Assembly: GCA_963741315.1 (NCBI GenBank) | Contig: CAVUHK010000008.1 | Location: 682,001-746,000 of the forward strand | Reading direction: 5' to 3' | Length of the DNA: 64,000 nt | Source of the DNA: PALSA-1003 sp963741315 | GTDB taxonomy: Bacteria > Pseudomonadota > Gammaproteobacteria > Burkholderiales > Casimicrobiaceae | Shown here: positions 18,806-27,505 of the stretch, piece after piece | Position numbering within the stretch: position 1 is the first letter of the stretch | How the letters are laid out: every line of letters starts with the position of its first letter | Position numbers and translations under genes: made by a program | Notes under the pieces: generated by a model | Seen by the model: the letters and a program-made list of their open reading frames with translations, nothing else | The model's database searches: none | Told to the model about the DNA's origin: nothing

Positions 18806-20185
18806 ATGCCCGATACCGACGCACTTTCGCCGCTGACCGCGCTCTCGCCGCTCGATGGGCGCTATCGCAGCAAAGTCGGGTCGCTGGCCGCGCACTTCAG
18901 CGAATTCGCGCTCATCCGGGAACGCGTAAGAGTCGAGCTCGCGTGGCTCGAAGCGCTGTCTGACGAAGCTGCGATCGCCGAAGTCGCGCCGTTCACTCCT
19001 GCTGCCCGGCAGCAGCTTGCCGCCGCCGTCGCCGGTTTTGGCCTTGCCGACGCCGAGCGCGTCAAGGCCATCGAGCGCACGACCAATCACGACGTCAAGG
19101 CAATGGAGTACTGGCTGAAGGAACGCTTCGCCAGCGCGCCCGAAATCGCGAGGGCTGTCGAGTTCATCCATTTCGCGTGCACTTCGGAAGACATCAACAA
19201 CCTGGCCTACGATCGCATGATCGGCGACGCGCGCCGCGATGTGCTGTCGCCCGCACTGGCGGATCTGATTTCCGACTTGCGCGGGCTGGCTCACATGCAT
19301 GCCGCCCTGCCGATGCTCTCGCGAACGCACGGCCAGGCGGCGACGCCGACGACGCTGGGCAAGGAAATCGCCAACGTCGTCGCGCGGCTGGAGCGCGCGG
19401 CCGCGACCTTCGCAGCCGCGCCCTTGCCCGGCAAGATCAACGGTGCGGTGGGCAATTACAACGCGCACCTCGTCGCCTATCCCGGAGTCGACTGGGAAGC
19501 GCTGGCCGGCCGCGTGGTCGCGACGCTCGGCCTGCAGTTCAATGCCTACACCACGCAGATCGAACCGCACGACGGGCTCGCGGCGCTGTTCGATGCGCTT
19601 GCGCGCGTCAACACCATCGTCATCGATCTCGATCGCGATATCTGGGGCTATGTTTCGCTTGGCTACTTCCGCCAGAAGGTGCGCGAAGGCGAGGTCGGCT
19701 CATCGACCATGCCGCACAAGGTGAATCCGATCGACTTCGAGAATTCCGAAGGCAACCTGGGCCTGGCCAATGCGCTGTTGCGCCACCTCGCCGACAAGTT
19801 GCCGATCTCGCGCTGGCAGCGCGATCTCTCCGATTCGACCGTGTTGCGCAATGTCGGCAGCGCGTTTGGCTACGCGCTGCTCGGCTTTGTCTCGTGCCGG
19901 CAAGGGCTGGCTCGACTGGCCGTCGATCCGGCGCGCCTCGCCGCTGACCTCGACGCGAACTGGGACGTGCTGGCCGAGCCGGTGCAGACGGTGCTGCGCC
20001 GCTACGGCGTGGCCAATGCCTATGAACAGCTCAAGGAACTCACGCGCGGCAAGGGCATCACGCGCGATGCGCTGCACGCGTTCATCGACGGACTGCAGAT
20101 TCCCGTCGACGCTCGGACGCGTCTGAAGGCGCTGACGCCCGCGACGTACATCGGCAAAGCCGCCGAGCTGGCGCGTCGCATCTAG
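18806..20185 (+). CDS. purB: Adenylosuccinate lyase
   Basis: Catalyses two fumarate-releasing steps of purine synthesis (SAICAR to AICAR and adenylosuccinate to AMP). The 459-residue protein is of the Escherichia coli type: SPLDGRYRSKV near the start, HFACTSEDINNLAYD, the catalytic-histidine region LSRTHGQAATPTTLGKE, and the signature loop GSSTMPHKVNPIDFENSEGN with the catalytic serine. A short, apparently extended -10 promoter precedes it. It is convergent with the DedA gene. The fumarate it releases would feed the same pool as the fumarase at 13.7-15.2 kb; this is general metabolism, not a cluster. Confidence 0.98.
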   Translation: MPDTDALSPLTALSPLDGRYRSKVGSLAAHFSEFALIRERVRVELAWLEALSDEAAIAEVAPFTPAARQQLAAAVAGFGLADAERVKAIERTTNHDVKAMEYWLKERFASAPEIARAVEFIHFACTSEDINNLAYDRMIGDARRDVLSPALADLISDLRGLAHMHAALPMLSRTHGQAATPTTLGKEIANVVARLERAAATFAAAPLPGKINGAVGNYNAHLVAYPGVDWEALAGRVVATLGLQFNAYTTQIEPHDGLAALFDALARVNTIVIDLDRDIWGYVSLGYFRQKVREGEVGSSTMPHKVNPIDFENSEGNLGLANALLRHLADKLPISRWQRDLSDSTVLRNVGSAFGYALLGFVSCRQGLARLAVDPARLAADLDANWDVLAEPVQTVLRRYGVANAYEQLKELTRGKGITRDALHAFIDGLQIPVDARTRLKALTPATYIGKAAELARRI

Positions 20186-20242
20186 GTTTGTTGCCTGGCA
20201 GGGCGGCGCGGTGCGTGCAGCGCACGTGCGCCGAAACTCGAT

Positions 20243-20896
20243 TCAGGCCTTGCGATTCGCAAGCTTCTCGCGGATCCAGGCCACCACCATCGGCAGCAGC
20301 GACACCAGCACGATGCCAAACACGATGAAGGCGAGATTGTCCTTGACCCACGGAATGTTGCCGAACAGGTAGCCGGCGTAGACCAGCGACGACACCCACA
20401 GCGCGGCGCCAATCAGGTTGTAGGACAGGAAGGTGTGATACGCCATGGCGCCGACCCCTGCGAGGAACGGCGCGAAGGTGCGCACGATCGGCACGAAGCG
20501 GCCGATGACGATGGTGAAGCCGCCGTGCTTTTCGTAGAACCTGTGGGTGCGGTCCATATAGGCGGGCTTAAGCCAGCGGCCGAGGAAGGTGTCCTGCGGC
20601 CTTGAAAAAGCCTTGGGCCCGATGTAGCGGCCGATGCCGTAGTTGACCGAATCGCCTAGCACCGCCGCGACGAACAGGACCAGCACCATCAGATGCACGC
20701 TGATGCCCGATGCAGCGGCGACCGTTCCGGACAGGAACAGCAGCGAATCGCCGGGCAGCAGCGGAAAGACCACCAGGCCGGTCTCGGCAAAGATCACGAT
20801 GAACAACACCGCGAACAGCAGCCACGCGTGCTGCGCGGCCAGGTTCGCGAGCGTCTCGTCGAGCGCGAGCAGCGAGTAGATCAGCGTCGTGATCAT
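20243..20896 (-). CDS. DedA family membrane protein
   Basis: A 217-residue polytopic inner-membrane protein of the DedA (SNARE-associated/VTT domain) family. Visible signatures are FAETGLVVFPLLPGDSLLF, GDSVNYGIGRYIGPKAF, and the GRFVPIVRTFAPFLAGVGAM motif with its essential arginine. Several hydrophobic segments fit the family topology with re-entrant loops. DedA proteins move or flip phospholipids and support proton-motive-force homeostasis in characterised bacteria; which applies here is not visible. Confidence 0.93.
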   Translation of the reverse strand: MITTLIYSLLALDETLANLAAQHAWLLFAVLFIVIFAETGLVVFPLLPGDSLLFLSGTVAAASGISVHLMVLVLFVAAVLGDSVNYGIGRYIGPKAFSRPQDTFLGRWLKPAYMDRTHRFYEKHGGFTIVIGRFVPIVRTFAPFLAGVGAMAYHTFLSYNLIGAALWVSSLVYAGYLFGNIPWVKDNLAFIVFGIVLVSLLPMVVAWIREKLANRKA

Positions 20897-20976
20897 GGGT
20901 GGTCAGCAGTGCGCCTGGTTGAACGGCAACCGGGCGAGCACGGGCCAGCAGATCATTCGTGCGGTGGCCCCGAGCT

Positions 20977-21921
20977 TCAGGGGAGAATCTTCTCGATGCC
21001 GCCGGGGCCGGCCTTGCGGTCGGCCTTGACCAGGTCTTCGCGCGACACGCCAAGCCACATCACCAGCGCCGCCATGACCAGCGCCGACGAATAGATGCCG
21101 AAGCAGATGCCGATCGCCAGCGCCAACGCGAAGTAGTGCAGCGTTTCGCCGCCGAAGAACAGGATCGACAGCACCATCATCAGCGTGCAGCCGTGGGTGA
21201 TGATCGTGCGCGACAGAGTGCTGGTGATCGCGCTGTTGATGACTTCGGGAACGCTGGCCTTGCGCATCTTGCGGAAGTTCTCGCGGATCCGGTCGGCGAT
21301 CACCACCGACTCGTTCACCGAGTAGCCGAGCACTGCCAGGATCGCGGCGAGCACCGGCAGCGAGAATTCCCACTGGAACAGCGCGAAGAAGCCCAGGATG
21401 ATCACCACGTCGTGCAGGTTGGCCGCGATTGCCGATACCGCGAAGCGCCACTCGAAGCGCATCGCCAGGTAGGCGACGATGCCGAAACAGACCAGCAGCA
21501 GCGCCAGCGCACCGTTCTCGTAGAGCTCCTTGCCGACCTGCGGTCCGACGAATTCGACCCGCTGCTGCGTCACCGTGGGATCGTCGGTCTTGAGCGCGGC
21601 CAGCACTTTTTCGGAAAGTTGCGCGCTGGAGATGCCTTCCTTGAGCGGCAGGCGAATCAGTGCGCTGTTGGCGCTGCCGAAGCTCTGCACCGCGAATTCG
21701 CCCAGCGTCATCTTGTCGATCACGCCGCGCACGCGCGCCAGGTCGGCCGGGTGCGTGTAGGCGATCTCGATCACCGTGCCGCCCTTGAAGTCGACGCCGA
21801 GGTTGAGGCCGCGCACCGCCAGGAAGATCACGGCGAGCAGGAACGTCACCAGCGAGATGACGTTGAACACCAGCGCGTACCGCATGAACGGGATGACGCG
21901 GTTGATCCTGAAGAATTCCAT
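20977..21921 (-). CDS. secF: Protein translocase subunit SecF
   Basis: SecF forms with SecD the proton-driven accessory complex that pulls translocated chains across the membrane from SecYEG. The 314-residue protein has the first transmembrane segment, the GVDFKGGTVIEI periplasmic motif, then five C-terminal helices including GYSVNESVVIADRIREN and the TLSRTIITHGCTLM region. Start: ATG 21921 (MEFFRINRVIP) fits homologues. An ATG four codons upstream (21933) lies inside a REP-like repeat and is less likely. It is the last gene of the queA-tgt-yajC-secD-secF block. Confidence 0.95.
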   Translation of the reverse strand: MEFFRINRVIPFMRYALVFNVISLVTFLLAVIFLAVRGLNLGVDFKGGTVIEIAYTHPADLARVRGVIDKMTLGEFAVQSFGSANSALIRLPLKEGISSAQLSEKVLAALKTDDPTVTQQRVEFVGPQVGKELYENGALALLLVCFGIVAYLAMRFEWRFAVSAIAANLHDVVIILGFFALFQWEFSLPVLAAILAVLGYSVNESVVIADRIRENFRKMRKASVPEVINSAITSTLSRTIITHGCTLMMVLSILFFGGETLHYFALALAIGICFGIYSSALVMAALVMWLGVSREDLVKADRKAGPGGIEKILP

Positions 21922-21925
21922 GGTG

Positions 21926-22027
21926 GTCGTCATTCCCGCGAAAGCGGGAATCCAGTGTCGTTAAAGAAGTCAGAGGTCGTTTGCATTTTGGTCACGTCGC
22001 TGGGTCCCCGCTTTCGCGGGGACGACG
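21926..22027. repeat. REP-like inverted palindrome pair, copy 3
   Basis: Unit 21926-21955 contains ATTCCCGCGAAAGCGGGAAT and ends CCAG. Unit 22000-22027 begins CTGGG and contains TCCCCGCTTTCGCGGGGA. Unlike the other two copies it is inside an operon, between secD and secF, and touches the presumed 5' end of secF. Confidence 0.86.
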
Positions 22028-22036
22028 GCGTGCGGC

Positions 22037-23887
22037 CTACGCCGCACTTGCCGTCGGCTTCCACACCTGTCCGATCGAAATCTTGTCGAGTTTCTTGCGC
22101 CCGCCGTAGAGCAGCGCGACCAGGCCGCGCGAGACGAACACCGCGCTGAACATCGAGGTCATGATGCCGAGGCAGTGCACGACGGCGAATCCGCGCACGG
22201 GGCCGGTTCCGAAGATCAGCAGCGCAAGGCCTGCGATGAGCGTGGTCACGTTGGAGTCGAGAATCGTGCCCCAGGCGCGCTCGTAGCCGGCCTGGATCGC
22301 CGCGTGCGGCGTGTCGCCCCAGCGCAGCTCCTCGCGGATGCGCTCGTTGATCAGCACGTTGGCGTCGATCGCCATGCCCAGCGTCAGCGCGATGGCGGCG
22401 ATGCCCGGCAGTGTCAGCGTCGCCTGCAGCATCGACAGGAGCGCGATGAGCAGCAGCAGGTTGACCGCCAGCGAAATGGTCGAGATCACGCCCATCAGCG
22501 CGTAGTAGATGCAGATGAACACCGACAGCGCGATGACGCCATAGATAACCGAGTTGAAGCCCTTTTCGATGTTCTCCCGGCCGAGCGACGGCCCGACGGT
22601 GCGTTCCTCGACGATTTCCATCGGCGCGGCCAGCGCGCCGGCGCGCATCAGGAGCGAGATGTCGTTGGCTTCGCGGGTGTTCATGCGGCCGCTGATCTGC
22701 ACCTTGCCGCCGCCGATTTCCTCGCGGATCACCGGCGCCGTGATCACCTCCGCCTTGCCTTTTTCGACAAGGACGATGGCCATGCGCTTGCCGACGTTGT
22801 CGCGGGTGAGTTCCTTGAAGATGCGCGCGCCCGAGCCGTCCAGGTTGATGTGCACGGCGGGTTCGTTGGACCGTCCGTCGAATCCGGGTTGCGCGTCGTT
22901 GATGCGGTCGCCGGTAAGCACGACCGGGCGCTTCACCAGCACCGGCGCGCCGGAGCGCTCGGTGAACAGATCGCTGCCGAGCGGCACCTGGCCGGCCATC
23001 GCCATTTCGAGCGCGCCCGGGTCTTCGTTGACCATGCGCACTTCGAGCGTCGCGGTGCGCCCGAGGATGTCCTTGGCGCGCGCGGTGTCCTGCACGCCGG
23101 GCAGTTGCACCACCACGCGGTCGGCGCCTTGCTGTTGCACGATCGGCTCGGCGACGCCGAGTTCGTTCACGCGGTTGCGCAGGATGGTGATGTTCTGCTG
23201 GACCGCGCCGTCCTGGATGCGTTTCTGGGCTTCGGGCTTGAGGCTGGCCTGCAGCTTGAACTCGCCGGTTGCTTCGACTTCCTTGATCAGCAGGTCGGGA
23301 AACGCGGTGCCTATTTCCTGGTTGGCGCGATCGCGTTCGGCGGCGTCGCGGAAACGGATCGCCACCGACTGCCCCTCGCGCACGATGCCGGCGTAGAGCA
23401 CCTTCTTTTCGCGCAGCAGCGAGCGGATGTCCGAAAGGTAGCGGTCGGCGGCCTTGTCGAGCGCCGCCTTCATGTCGACCTGCAGCATGAAGTGAACGCC
23501 GCCGCGCAGGTCGAGGCCCAGATACATGGGGCGCGCGCCGATGGCGGTGAGCCACTGCGGCGAGCTGGAGATGAGGTTGAGCGCAACGATGTAGCCGTCG
23601 CCCAGTTTCTGCTGCAGCACGTCCTTGGCCTTGAGCTGGGTGTCGGCGTCGGCGAAGCGGATCTTGATTCCTGTCGGGTCGACCGACTCGCCGCGGAAGG
23701 CGATGTTGGCCGCCTTGAGCGCGTCCTCCGCGGTCTGCATCGTCGCCGCGTCGATCTTGATGTTGGTCTTGGAGGTCGAGATCTGGACCGCCGGGACCTC
23801 CGGAAAGAAATTGGGCAGCGTATAGAGCACGCCTACCACCATCGCGATGACGATGAGGGAGTATTTCCAGAGAGGGTAACGATTCAT
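22037..23887 (-). CDS. secD: Protein translocase subunit SecD
   Basis: A 616-residue SecD. It has an N-terminal transmembrane helix (YSLIVIAMVVGVLYTLP), the large periplasmic P1 domain with LGLDLRGGVHFMLQVDM, and five C-terminal helices with the GMAIDANVLINERIREELR motif that holds the proton-relay aspartate. It works with SecF and YajC. The stop is followed after ten bases by a REP-like hairpin pair, which separates it from secF. Confidence 0.98.
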   Translation of the reverse strand: MNRYPLWKYSLIVIAMVVGVLYTLPNFFPEVPAVQISTSKTNIKIDAATMQTAEDALKAANIAFRGESVDPTGIKIRFADADTQLKAKDVLQQKLGDGYIVALNLISSSPQWLTAIGARPMYLGLDLRGGVHFMLQVDMKAALDKAADRYLSDIRSLLREKKVLYAGIVREGQSVAIRFRDAAERDRANQEIGTAFPDLLIKEVEATGEFKLQASLKPEAQKRIQDGAVQQNITILRNRVNELGVAEPIVQQQGADRVVVQLPGVQDTARAKDILGRTATLEVRMVNEDPGALEMAMAGQVPLGSDLFTERSGAPVLVKRPVVLTGDRINDAQPGFDGRSNEPAVHINLDGSGARIFKELTRDNVGKRMAIVLVEKGKAEVITAPVIREEIGGGKVQISGRMNTREANDISLLMRAGALAAPMEIVEERTVGPSLGRENIEKGFNSVIYGVIALSVFICIYYALMGVISTISLAVNLLLLIALLSMLQATLTLPGIAAIALTLGMAIDANVLINERIREELRWGDTPHAAIQAGYERAWGTILDSNVTTLIAGLALLIFGTGPVRGFAVVHCLGIMTSMFSAVFVSRGLVALLYGGRKKLDKISIGQVWKPTASAA

Positions 23888-23958
23888 GGTTGGAAGTCCG
23901 GCGGCTGGCGTCGGGCGACAGGCACTGCGATGACAAGAGCCCTGGCGCGCGACCGGTG

Positions 23959-24282
23959 TTACAGGCTCTTGACGGTGCCTTTGGGCAGCATCAGCGAAAT
24001 CGCGCTGCGCTGGACCGTGATGTCCACGTTAGGGGCGATGGTGACGGTGGCGTACGCTTCATCGAGCTTGGCGACCTTGCCGACGATCCCGCCGGCCGTC
24101 ACCACCTCGTCGCCCTTCTGCAGCGCGGCGAGCATGGCCTTGGTTTCCTTGGCTCGCTTCTGCTGCGGGCGGATCAGCAGGAAATAGAAAACGACGAATA
24201 TTGCGACCATCGGCAGGAATGCCATCAGGTCGCCACCGGGCGTACCGCCGGCAGCCTGGGCGTAGGCTGAGCTGATCAACAT
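23959..24282 (-). CDS. yajC: Preprotein translocase subunit YajC
   Basis: A 107-residue single-span membrane protein. The helix FLPMVAIFVVFYFLLIRPQQKR is the YajC signature, followed by a cytosolic domain with LQKGDEVVTAGGIVGKVAKL. It associates with SecDF. The order tgt-yajC-secD-secF on one strand is the classical arrangement. Confidence 0.97.
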   Translation of the reverse strand: MLISSAYAQAAGGTPGGDLMAFLPMVAIFVVFYFLLIRPQQKRAKETKAMLAALQKGDEVVTAGGIVGKVAKLDEAYATVTIAPNVDITVQRSAISLMLPKGTVKSL

Positions 24283-24414
24283 GGGTGTTCCTCCTTGCGG
24301 CGAATCGACAGGGCGACGGCGGCATCGCTGTTCGCATTACGCACCTGCGCTACGCAGTTGCACGACGCGTTTCGGTGTCGCGACGCCCGGTTCCGGATGG
24401 TTACGATTAACCGC

Positions 24415-25521
24415 TTATTCTACCACGGTCGACCGGGCCGCCCGGAACGTCTGTACATAGGCGGGAAGGGCGTCATCGGAAATCGCCTGTCGCAGCTCGG
24501 CGGTGAGGGTCAGGTAATAGTGCAGGTTGTGAATGGTGTTGAGCCGTGCCCCGAGGATTTCGTTGGTGCGCTGCAGGTGGTGCAGGTACGCGCGGCTGAA
24601 ATTGCGGCAGGTGAGGCAGGTGCACTCGGGATCGAGCGGGGCGGTGTCCTGGCGATGGCGGGCGTTGCGGATCTTGATGTCGCCGTGGCGCGTGAACAGC
24701 CAGCCGTTGCGGGCGTTGCGCGTCGGCATGACGCAGTCGAACATGTCGATGCCGCTGGCGACTCCGGCAACGATGTCCTCGGGTGTGCCGACGCCCATGA
24801 GGTAGCGCGGACGGTCCTGCGGCAGGCGCGGTGCGACGTGCGCCTGAATGCGCAGCATCTCCTCCTTCGGCTCGCCCACCGACAGCCCGCCTATGGCATA
24901 GCCGTCGAAGCCGATCGCGGCGAGGCCGCCCAGCGACTCGTCGCGCAGGTCCTCGTGCATGCCGCCCTGTACGATGCCGAACAGCGCGTTCCTGCTGCCG
25001 ACATGCGCGTCGCGAGAACGGCGCGCCCAGCGCAACGAAAGCTGCATCGATATCGCCGCCTCGTCGCGCGTCGCCGGCCACGGCGTGCACTCGTCGAACA
25101 CCATGGCGATGTCGGAGTCGAGCGTGCGCTGGATTTCGATCGAGATCTCGGGCGTGAGCAGCAGCCGGTCGCCGTTGACGGGCGAGGCAAAGGTGACCCC
25201 TTCTTCGGCGACCTTGCGCAGCGGACCGAGGCTGAAGACCTGGAAGCCGCCGGAATCGGTGAGGATGGGAGCCTGCCAGCCCATGAACCTGTGCAGGCCC
25301 TGGTGCGCGGCAATGACTTCGAGTCCGGGCCGCAACCATAGATGGAAGGCATTGCCGAGGACGATCTGCGCGCCGCTTTCGGTAAGTTCCGCCGGCGACA
25401 TCGCTTTCACCGTTCCATAGGTGCCGACGGGCATGAAAACCGGCGTCTCGACGACACCATGTGCCAGCGTCAACCGGCCGCGACGCGCGTCGCCCGAACG
25501 GGCGCTGACTTCGAATTCCAT
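24415..25521 (-). CDS. tgt: Queuine tRNA-ribosyltransferase
   Basis: Exchanges guanine-34 for preQ1 in GUN-anticodon tRNAs, a step of queuosine synthesis. The 368-residue enzyme has PVFMPVGTYGTVKAM, the nucleophile-containing TDSGGFQVFSLG, GIVQGGMHEDLR, GGLSVGEPK, MGVGTPEDI, a second aspartate in GIDMFDCVMPTRNARNG, and the zinc site CTCLTCRNF...H. The ATG at 25521 (MEFEVSARSG) fits; a GTG one codon earlier is possible. Its queA neighbour acts later in the same pathway. Confidence 0.98.
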   Translation of the reverse strand: MEFEVSARSGDARRGRLTLAHGVVETPVFMPVGTYGTVKAMSPAELTESGAQIVLGNAFHLWLRPGLEVIAAHQGLHRFMGWQAPILTDSGGFQVFSLGPLRKVAEEGVTFASPVNGDRLLLTPEISIEIQRTLDSDIAMVFDECTPWPATRDEAAISMQLSLRWARRSRDAHVGSRNALFGIVQGGMHEDLRDESLGGLAAIGFDGYAIGGLSVGEPKEEMLRIQAHVAPRLPQDRPRYLMGVGTPEDIVAGVASGIDMFDCVMPTRNARNGWLFTRHGDIKIRNARHRQDTAPLDPECTCLTCRNFSRAYLHHLQRTNEILGARLNTIHNLHYYLTLTAELRQAISDDALPAYVQTFRAARSTVVE

Positions 25522-25542
25522 CACGGCGATTGTAGCAGCGCG

Positions 25543-26589
25543 TCAGGCAGGTGCCGCGCGTTCGAGCAGCATCGCATCGCCATAGCTGAAGAATCGGTAG
25601 CGCTCGCGGATGGCGTGCGCGTAGGCGTTGCGGATGGCGTCGTAACCTGCAAACGCCGACACCAGCATGAGCAGCGTCGACTTTGGCAGATGAAAATTGG
25701 TGAGCAGGCGATCGACTATGCGAAAGCGGTAGCCTGGCGTGATGAACAGCGCGGTATCTCCGTCACCTGCCGTGAGTTCGCCGGCGGGACCTGCAACGGA
25801 CTCCAGCGCGCGCAGGCTGGTGGTGCCGACCGCGATGACGCGGTGTCCTGCCGTGCGCGCCTGCGCGATGGTTTTCACGGCGTCGGTCGCGATGCTGAAT
25901 CGCTCGCTGTGCATGCGATGCTGCGTAAGGTCATCGGTCTCGACCGGCAGAAAAGTGCCGGCACCGACGTGCAGCGTGACGAATGCGCTGGCGATTCCGC
26001 GCGCCGCGAGTCGCGCCAGCAGCGCATGATCGAAATGCAATCCCGCGGTGGGCGCTGCCACCGCGCCTGATTCGCGCGCGTACACGGTCTGGTAGCGTTC
26101 GCTGTCGGCACCGTCCGCGGGACGCGCGATGTACGGCGGCAGCGGCACTTCGCCGTGGCGATCCAGGTATTCCCGGAACGACACTTCCGCGTCGAGGCGC
26201 AACAGGAAGAAACGTCCATCGCGCTCGATGACCGTTGCCACCGCACCTGCCGGCAATTCGATGGTGCCGCCGGCGCGTGGCGGATGGCTGGAACGCATTT
26301 GCATCCAGGCGCGATCTGGCGCGTCGATACGTTCGAGCATCAGTTCGACCTGGCCTCCCGTCGGCTTGCGGCCGAACAGCCGCGACTTGACCACGCGGGT
26401 GTCGTTGAACACCAGCACGTCGCCGGGCACAAGCAGGTCCGGCAATGCATCGAAGCGCATGTCTTCGAGTAGCTGGCCGTCGACATGCAGCAGTCGGCTC
26501 GCCGAACGTTCGGGCGCAGGATGCTGCGCGATCAACTCCCCTGGCAGTGCGAAGTCGAAGTCGGAGAGGCGATAGATGGGATGCGGCAT
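25543..26589 (-). CDS. queA: S-adenosylmethionine:tRNA ribosyltransferase-isomerase QueA
   Basis: Transfers and isomerises the ribosyl moiety of SAM onto preQ1-tRNA to give epoxyqueuosine. The 348-residue protein begins SDFDFALPGELIAQHP and carries VFNDTRVVKSRLFGRK, VAAPTAGLHFD, FVTLHVGAGTFLPVETDD and FHLPKSTLLMLVSAFAG, all QueA landmarks. The ATG at 26589 is the family start; the open frame extends further back over the tRNA gene but that part is not coding. First gene of the queA-tgt-yajC-secDF block, 21 bp before tgt. Confidence 0.98.
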   Translation of the reverse strand: MPHPIYRLSDFDFALPGELIAQHPAPERSASRLLHVDGQLLEDMRFDALPDLLVPGDVLVFNDTRVVKSRLFGRKPTGGQVELMLERIDAPDRAWMQMRSSHPPRAGGTIELPAGAVATVIERDGRFFLLRLDAEVSFREYLDRHGEVPLPPYIARPADGADSERYQTVYARESGAVAAPTAGLHFDHALLARLAARGIASAFVTLHVGAGTFLPVETDDLTQHRMHSERFSIATDAVKTIAQARTAGHRVIAVGTTSLRALESVAGPAGELTAGDGDTALFITPGYRFRIVDRLLTNFHLPKSTLLMLVSAFAGYDAIRNAYAHAIRERYRFFSYGDAMLLERAAPA

Positions 26590-26605
26590 GGTCGAATCGG
26601 GGCGT

Positions 26606-26634
26606 TTGGAACACCCGGCGATTTGACCGATAAT
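26606..26634 (+). promoter_or_regulatory. Candidate sigma-70 promoter for tRNA-Leu
   Basis: TTGGAA (26606-26611), a 17-bp spacer and GATAAT (26629-26634) lie about 70 bases before the tRNA gene on the same strand. The match is moderate (four of six and five of six) but spacing is ideal, and no other good candidate is seen in the short divergent gap to queA. Confidence 0.45.
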
Positions 26635-26701
26635 GCCGCCTTCACCGCGCGGCGGCAACGCAATCAGGGCAGGCGCCCTGTTGGGGCGTGTCGCATCCGC
26701 G

Positions 26702-26788
26702 GCCGGGATGGCGGAATTGGTAGACGCGCTGGACTCAAAATCCAGTTCTGGCAACAGAGTGGGGGTTCGATTCCCCCTCCCGGCACCA
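26702..26788 (+). tRNA. tRNA-Leu (anticodon CAA)
   Basis: An 87-nt class II tRNA with encoded CCA. Acceptor GCCGGGA pairs with TCCCGGC (26778-26784). The anticodon stem CTGGA/TCCAG encloses the loop CTCAAAA, giving anticodon CAA, which decodes UUG. A long variable arm follows (TTCTGGCAACAGAGT region) and the T-arm is GGGGG-TTCGATT-CCCCC. A terminator hairpin follows it. Its 3' end is imperfectly repeated at 30037-30058, as expected for an integration target. Confidence 0.97.
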
Positions 26789-26801
26789 AACTCAAGAATG
26801 A

Positions 26802-26831
26802 CGGCTCCGCACGGGGCCGCTTCTCTTTCTG
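26802..26831 (+). terminator. Terminator after tRNA-Leu
   Basis: CGGCTCC (26802-26808) pairs with GGGGCCG (26813-26819) around a GCAC loop, with one G-U pair, followed by the pyrimidine-rich run CTTCTCTTTCT. Reasonable intrinsic terminator for the tRNA transcript. Confidence 0.65.
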
Positions 26832-26961
26832 ATCGGCCCAATAGACTTCGCTATTTGGATCAACTCAACGCTGATGATTTTGCAGCAGGTTACACTCCCA
26901 ATGGACAGGCCAGTTGGCCGATTGACGGCTTATTTTCCGTCAATTAGGTTCCATATTTTTC

Positions 26962-26968
26962 GTTAGGC
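26962..26968 (+). other. Integron-type core site GTTAGGC upstream of the acetyltransferase
   Basis: GTTAGGC fits the GTTRRRY core that borders integron gene cassettes, and the coding region begins 12 bases later, a normal cassette spacing. Short motifs like this arise by chance, so this is suggestive only. A degenerate attC-like beginning follows the gene at 27447. Confidence 0.3.
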
Positions 26969-26980
26969 GTCTTCAATATT

Positions 26981-27430
26981 GTGCTAGCGAGCCTGCGCCC
27001 CGCGAACGAAGGTGATCTCCCCACGATCAAGGAACTCGTCTTCGCGGCTTATGAAAAGTACATCAGTCGCATCGGGCGCAAGCCGAAGCCGATGCTTGCA
27101 GACTACCGCGTCGCTCTCACGCGCCATCAGCTTTGGGTGCATGAGGGCGAGAGCGGCCTAGTCGCAGTACTTGAACTCATCCCTACCAAAGATCATTTGT
27201 TGGTTGAGAACGTAGCCGTCCACCCCTTATTTCAACGCGCCGGCCTTGGCCAGAGGCTCCTCGCCTTTGCTGAAGCGGAGGCCAAACGGCAGGGCTACAC
27301 GGAAATACGTTTGTACACAAATGAGCTTTTTACCGGTAACGCCGCTCTCTATTCACGGCTTGGTTACCACGAAACTCACCGCGAGGTCCTGCAAAGCACA
27401 AATGTCATCCACATGGCCAAGCCCGTCTGA
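26981..27430 (+). CDS. GNAT family N-acetyltransferase
   Basis: A 149-residue acetyltransferase. It begins LASLRPANEGDLPTIKELVFAAYEKYI and contains the acetyl-CoA pyrophosphate loop VAVHPLFQRAGLGQRLLAFAEAEA (Q/RxxGxG/A type), LYTNELFTGNAALYSRLGYHE, all standard GNAT. The acceptor is unknown. Start is GTG 26981 with no obvious ribosome site. It is the first gene after tRNA-Leu, lies in a less GC-biased stretch than the housekeeping genes, and is flanked by weak integron-like core motifs, all consistent with acquisition. Confidence 0.88.
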   Translation: MLASLRPANEGDLPTIKELVFAAYEKYISRIGRKPKPMLADYRVALTRHQLWVHEGESGLVAVLELIPTKDHLLVENVAVHPLFQRAGLGQRLLAFAEAEAKRQGYTEIRLYTNELFTGNAALYSRLGYHETHREVLQSTNVIHMAKPV

Positions 27431-27446
27431 TTGTGCTCCACTCGAT

Positions 27447-27473
27447 GCTTAGCCCGTCGCTCAATACGGACGC
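27447..27473 (+). other. Degenerate attC-like beginning after the acetyltransferase gene
   Basis: The 27-nt stretch starts GCTTAGC, one mismatch from the RYYYAAC inverse core, and continues CCGTCGCTCAATACGGACGC, which resembles the 5' half of many attC sites. The expected 3' GTTRRRY core is not seen before the next gene starts at 27506, so any site has decayed or been truncated. Confidence 0.25.
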
Positions 27474-27505
27474 CCATCGGCGGTCAAGAGGCACATGAAG
27501 GTCCA

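Noticed and set aside
22175..24187. 670-codon plus-strand frame opposite secD and yajC
   Set aside because: Histidine/arginine/aspartate-rich antisense; secD and yajC are certain.
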